The position numbers were made by a program, and so were the translations under genes. A stretch of DNA of 64,000 nucleotides from RI-153 sp963721725 (lineage in GTDB: Bacteria; Chloroflexota; Anaerolineae; Caldilineales; Caldilineaceae): positions 62,001 through 126,000 of the forward strand of contig CAVRLX010000017.1 in assembly GCA_963721725.1 (NCBI GenBank), given 5' to 3'. Shown piece after piece: positions 61,689 to 64,000 of this stretch; position 1 is the first letter of the stretch; the number at the start of each line of letters is the position of its first letter. The notes beneath the pieces are model-generated. The model saw nothing but the letters and a program-made list of their open reading frames with translations, ran no database searches and had not been told where the DNA came from.

Positions 61689-62231
61689 TTGTTGCTCTTG
61701 TTAATCTACAGTGGGGCGTGGGTAATCGGGCGCTTACTCACAGATCGGATGGGCATCCAAAGTGATGTACTCAGCCTCTTTCTTGGCACAGTCATGCTCC
61801 TGGGCTTTGGCGGGACATTGGCTTTCGTTTGGGGAAGAAACCGCTATCGCCGCTTACGTGCCATTCGTCTGGCTGATGTGGATCACATGCCAGGGCTGGA
61901 GTTTGAAGCCTATGTGTGCAGGCTGATGGAGCGGCAAGGCTTTGGCGGGGTGTATAACGTGCGCGGGTCGGGCGATTTTGGCGTGGACATTGTGGCCGAG
62001 CGCGGCAGGGTGCGCTATGCTGTGCAGGTGAAGCGCTACAAAGGTGGCGTCTCGCGGCGGGCGGTGAGCGATGCCGTGGCCGGCAAATATCACTTCAAGT
62101 GCGACGCCGCCATGGTGGTCACCAACAGTTATTTTACGGCCGGGGCCAAAACTCTGGCAAACTCCACAAGTTGCACGCTGGTGGATCGGGACCAACTGGC
62201 CGATTGGATCGTGGCTTTTCAGCAGGGGTGA
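61689..62231 (+). CDS. Membrane-anchored Mrr-like restriction endonuclease-fold protein
   Basis: A 180-residue protein. Two membrane helices at the N-terminus ('[16 protein letters not shown]', '[20 protein letters not shown]') are followed by a Mrr_cat domain: '[19 protein letters not shown]' (E), '[20 protein letters not shown]' (D) and '[20 protein letters not shown]' (Q-x-K), a complete PD-(D/E)XK site. '[20 protein letters not shown]' is also typical of this group. The start is uncertain: the frame is open further upstream without a start codon, and TTG 61689 is the first candidate. The role is unknown; possibly defence or DNA uptake control. Confidence 0.82.
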   Translation: MLLLLIYSGAWVIGRLLTDRMGIQSDVLSLFLGTVMLLGFGGTLAFVWGRNRYRRLRAIRLADVDHMPGLEFEAYVCRLMERQGFGGVYNVRGSGDFGVDIVAERGRVRYAVQVKRYKGGVSRRAVSDAVAGKYHFKCDAAMVVTNSYFTAGAKTLANSTSCTLVDRDQLADWIVAFQQG

Positions 62232-62236
62232 AAGAA

Positions 62237-63025
62237 ATGGCGGCACAGCTTGACTACCACGCGGCCCCCTTCTCGCAGGGGCGCATGGACTTTGCCTGGG
62301 AAGAACTGAGCGACGAAGAGAGAACGCAGTTGGATGCGGATTGGGCGGCGGGCAAAGGGCTAATTGGCGGCCACCCGAAACAGCGGCCCGGCCATGATCG
62401 GCTGCCCGAATGGGGCATCAACCGCCCCTTTTTTCGCACCTTTGCCCTAGGAGATAAGCGTGGCTGGAACGGTGACCACGTTCACGCTGCGCTTGCCAGT
62501 GACCGCCCATTGGAGATAGAAGTTGGTTTTGGACGCGGCGACTTTATTTTGGATCGCGCTGGGCGTCACCGGGATCGCATCTTTCTCGGCTATGAGGTAA
62601 AGACCAAAGCCACGCGGCTGGCCCTAGATCGCATCGAGCGTCTGGGATTAGAAAATCTCTGGCTCAGCGATGACGATGTGCGCGTGAGCCTGCCCGAACT
62701 CATCCCCGATGGGCGGCTGGATGCTGTGCATGTGCTCTTCCCGGACCCGTGGTGGAAGGAGCAGCACAAGATCAAACGGCTCTTTGCGCCGCCCTTTGTC
62801 GATCTGCTGGCGGCCAAGATTCGCCCCGGCGGGCTGCTTCACTTCAAAAGCGATGTGGAACAGTACAACGAATTGGTCCGTTATCTGGTCGAGCAGCACG
62901 CGGCCTTTGGTGAACATAACGCAGAGTTGGCCGAACGCATTGGCGACTATGCGCCCACACACCGCGAATATTGGTGCCGCAATCACAAATTACCGGTGTG
63001 GTCCAGTTATTTTGAACGAAGATAA
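62237..63025 (+). CDS. trmB: tRNA (guanine-N7-)-methyltransferase
   Basis: A 262-residue SAM methyltransferase that modifies G46 of tRNAs. The SAM site is '[20 protein letters not shown]', then '[20 protein letters not shown]', the family motif '[20 protein letters not shown]', and '[15 protein letters not shown]' with '[20 protein letters not shown]'. An N-terminal extension of about 85 residues precedes the usual start of the domain. ATG 62237 begins six bases after the Mrr-like stop. Confidence 0.92.
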   Translation: MAAQLDYHAAPFSQGRMDFAWEELSDEERTQLDADWAAGKGLIGGHPKQRPGHDRLPEWGINRPFFRTFALGDKRGWNGDHVHAALASDRPLEIEVGFGRGDFILDRAGRHRDRIFLGYEVKTKATRLALDRIERLGLENLWLSDDDVRVSLPELIPDGRLDAVHVLFPDPWWKEQHKIKRLFAPPFVDLLAAKIRPGGLLHFKSDVEQYNELVRYLVEQHAAFGEHNAELAERIGDYAPTHREYWCRNHKLPVWSSYFERR

Positions 63026-63046
63026 ATTGTATTTATACATATCTAG

Positions 63047-63109
63047 GGTGCGACGCACTCGCCATACAAGTTTTTATATCCAATCCACCCCTGGCGAGTG
63101 CGTCGCACC
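63047..63109. repeat. Repeat family A, complete copy
   Basis: Left arm GGTGCGACGCACTCGCCA at 63047-63064 and its exact reverse complement at 63092-63109; spacer 27 bases. Flanks ATACATATCTAG and TGGGATAGTTACG correspond to the outer flanks of the copies at 32466 and 43396. Confidence 0.95.
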
Positions 63110-63145
63110 TGGGATAGTTACGATAAATTAACGAGAAAAGGTACG

Positions 63146-63912
63146 ATGAGCACTCCCACTTTAACCATTCTTGAAGAAGACAAGCACTGGTGGTTCGCCA
63201 GCCGCACGCGCGCCGATCTTGAAATATCTTGATGCCGCGCTAGGAGCATCCCAGCCAGGCCAGGATCGGCTGATCCTCGATGTGGGATCCGGCGCGGGCA
63301 ACATGGCGCATCATCTCGCCCACTATGGCCGTGTGATTGGGCTGGACTATAACCCGCGCCCGCTGGCGGTGGCAAAGGCACGGGCGTTGACTACTACGCG
63401 TGGATCGGGCATGACAATTGCCCTTTGTCGATGGCAGTTTCGATCTAGTGACGCTGTTGGACACAGTGGAACACATTGACGACGAACTGGGCGTCTTTGC
63501 CGAGGCATATCGTGTGCTCAAACCGGGCGGCAAACTCATGATCACGGTTCCCGCCTTTATGTGGCTGTGGAGCTATAACGACGTGATCAACGAGCACAAG
63601 CGGCGCTATACTGTGCGCGAGTTGCGCATGAAACTGGCGCTGAGCGGCTTCCGTGTCCAGCGCGCCAGCTACAACAACTTCTTCGTCTTCCCGCTGATTG
63701 CCGGGCTGCGGCTGTTGCGCCCCGACACGCCTGCGCTGGAAAGCCCGCACCTTACCGAAGAAACCGAAGTCTATCAGGTGGAGATGGAGCCAACGCCAGA
63801 GCCGGTCAATTCCATTTTGCACGGCGTCGGCTGGCTGGAAGCAGAACTCGTCGAGCGGCTCGATCTGCCTTTTGGCAGCAGTGTTCTTTGCATGGCAGAG
63901 AAGCCCCATTAA
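63146..63912 (+). CDS. Class I SAM-dependent methyltransferase, two frameshifts
   Basis: About 255 residues. The first frame gives [20 protein letters not shown], the second '[20 protein letters not shown]' and the SAM motif '[14 protein letters not shown]', the third '[20 protein letters not shown]' and '[20 protein letters not shown]'. The H-W-W-F start and this order are typical of small-molecule or glycan methyltransferases. The first break lies at about 63212 in CACGCGCGCCG (one added GC restores it), the second near 63415. AAAAGG precedes the ATG. Confidence 0.87.
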
Positions 63913-64000
63913 ACGCAAAGGCGCAACGGTGCAAAGAAGCAAGCAGAGAGCAGGTGGCAAGTCGCAGGTGAGCGTGGGAGAAACGCATCACGCATCACGC
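63913..64000. other. Right edge: word repeats, no gene seen
   Basis: Contains AACGCAAAGGCGCAACGGTGC and ends ACGCATCACGCATCACGC, the same word as in the repeats at 12556-12657 and 25584-25644. A pairing arm may lie beyond the window. Confidence 0.55.

Overview
The window looks like a draft-quality piece of a Chloroflexota chromosome, most like Anaerolineae/Caldilineae (moderate confidence; inferred from gene style, not from a search). Grounds: about 55-60% GC, frequent TTG/GTG starts behind strong AGGAG sites, a large Tat-exported lipoprotein solute-binding protein of the Opp/Dpp type, two beta-propeller domains on one sensor protein, an exported protein ending in YLPFVL-type residues, and many hairpin-forming intergenic repeats. 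No rRNA, prophage, transposase or CRISPR array is visible.

Layout. 1-17.8 kb, almost all minus strand: a carbohydrate-use and uptake locus. It holds the start of a TIM-barrel isomerase, a Uma2 nuclease, a Gfo/Idh/MocA dehydrogenase, a cupin, a GH4 glycosidase, a UPF0175/DUF3368 toxin-antitoxin pair, a GH43-like propeller protein with a decayed partial copy, an 858-residue protein of unknown function, and a complete Opp/Dpp-type ABC importer (two ATPases, two permeases, binding lipoprotein). A B12-binding radical SAM gene sits inside the importer locus. 18-25.5 kb: class II aldolase, a nitrilase-like protein lacking its catalytic Cys, GNAT, murI, proA, proB and a phosphatidylcholine synthase. 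25.6-29 kb: three consecutive genes sharing a SHOCT-like helical hairpin (DUF2089, DUF4097-like, YvlB_N-like), then a DUF4870-like membrane protein. 29-33.6 kb: fmt, tRNA-Pro(GGG), a serine hydrolase, gcvH and gcvT. 33.7-47.4 kb: envelope and sugar genes (a membrane protein with an ILEI/FAM3-like tail, a WlbA-like dehydrogenase, a DegT aminotransferase, GT2, ubiE, a methyltransferase) around a striking pair of ATPase genes, the first of which carries an extracellular double propeller. 47.7-53.3 kb: PBP1A, surE, a PH/DUF1648 membrane protein and an ALG5-like GT2. 53.4-64 kb: flavin reductase, Tat-exported cyclase, CPBP protease, MNT/HEPN pair, acyl-CoA dehydrogenase with etfBA, threonine synthase, a membrane Mrr nuclease, trmB and a methyltransferase.

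Two properties cut across the window. First, at least 18 frameshifts interrupt otherwise normal genes, including proA and gcvT. In six clear cases the frame is restored by adding one GC dinucleotide to a GC-alternating tract, which points to systematic sequence error rather than gene decay. I therefore give the joined spans as genes. Second, the spacers are full of inverted repeats: a 7-member family with arms reading GGTGCGACGCACTCGCCA, a 3-member family of about 65 bp, and about ten unrelated palindromes built from short repeated words.

The best candidate for an undescribed system is 38581-43287. A 14-blade, HTCS-like sensor domain is joined through one membrane helix to a STAND/AAA-type ATPase instead of a histidine kinase, and is followed by a second, soluble ATPase of the same general type.
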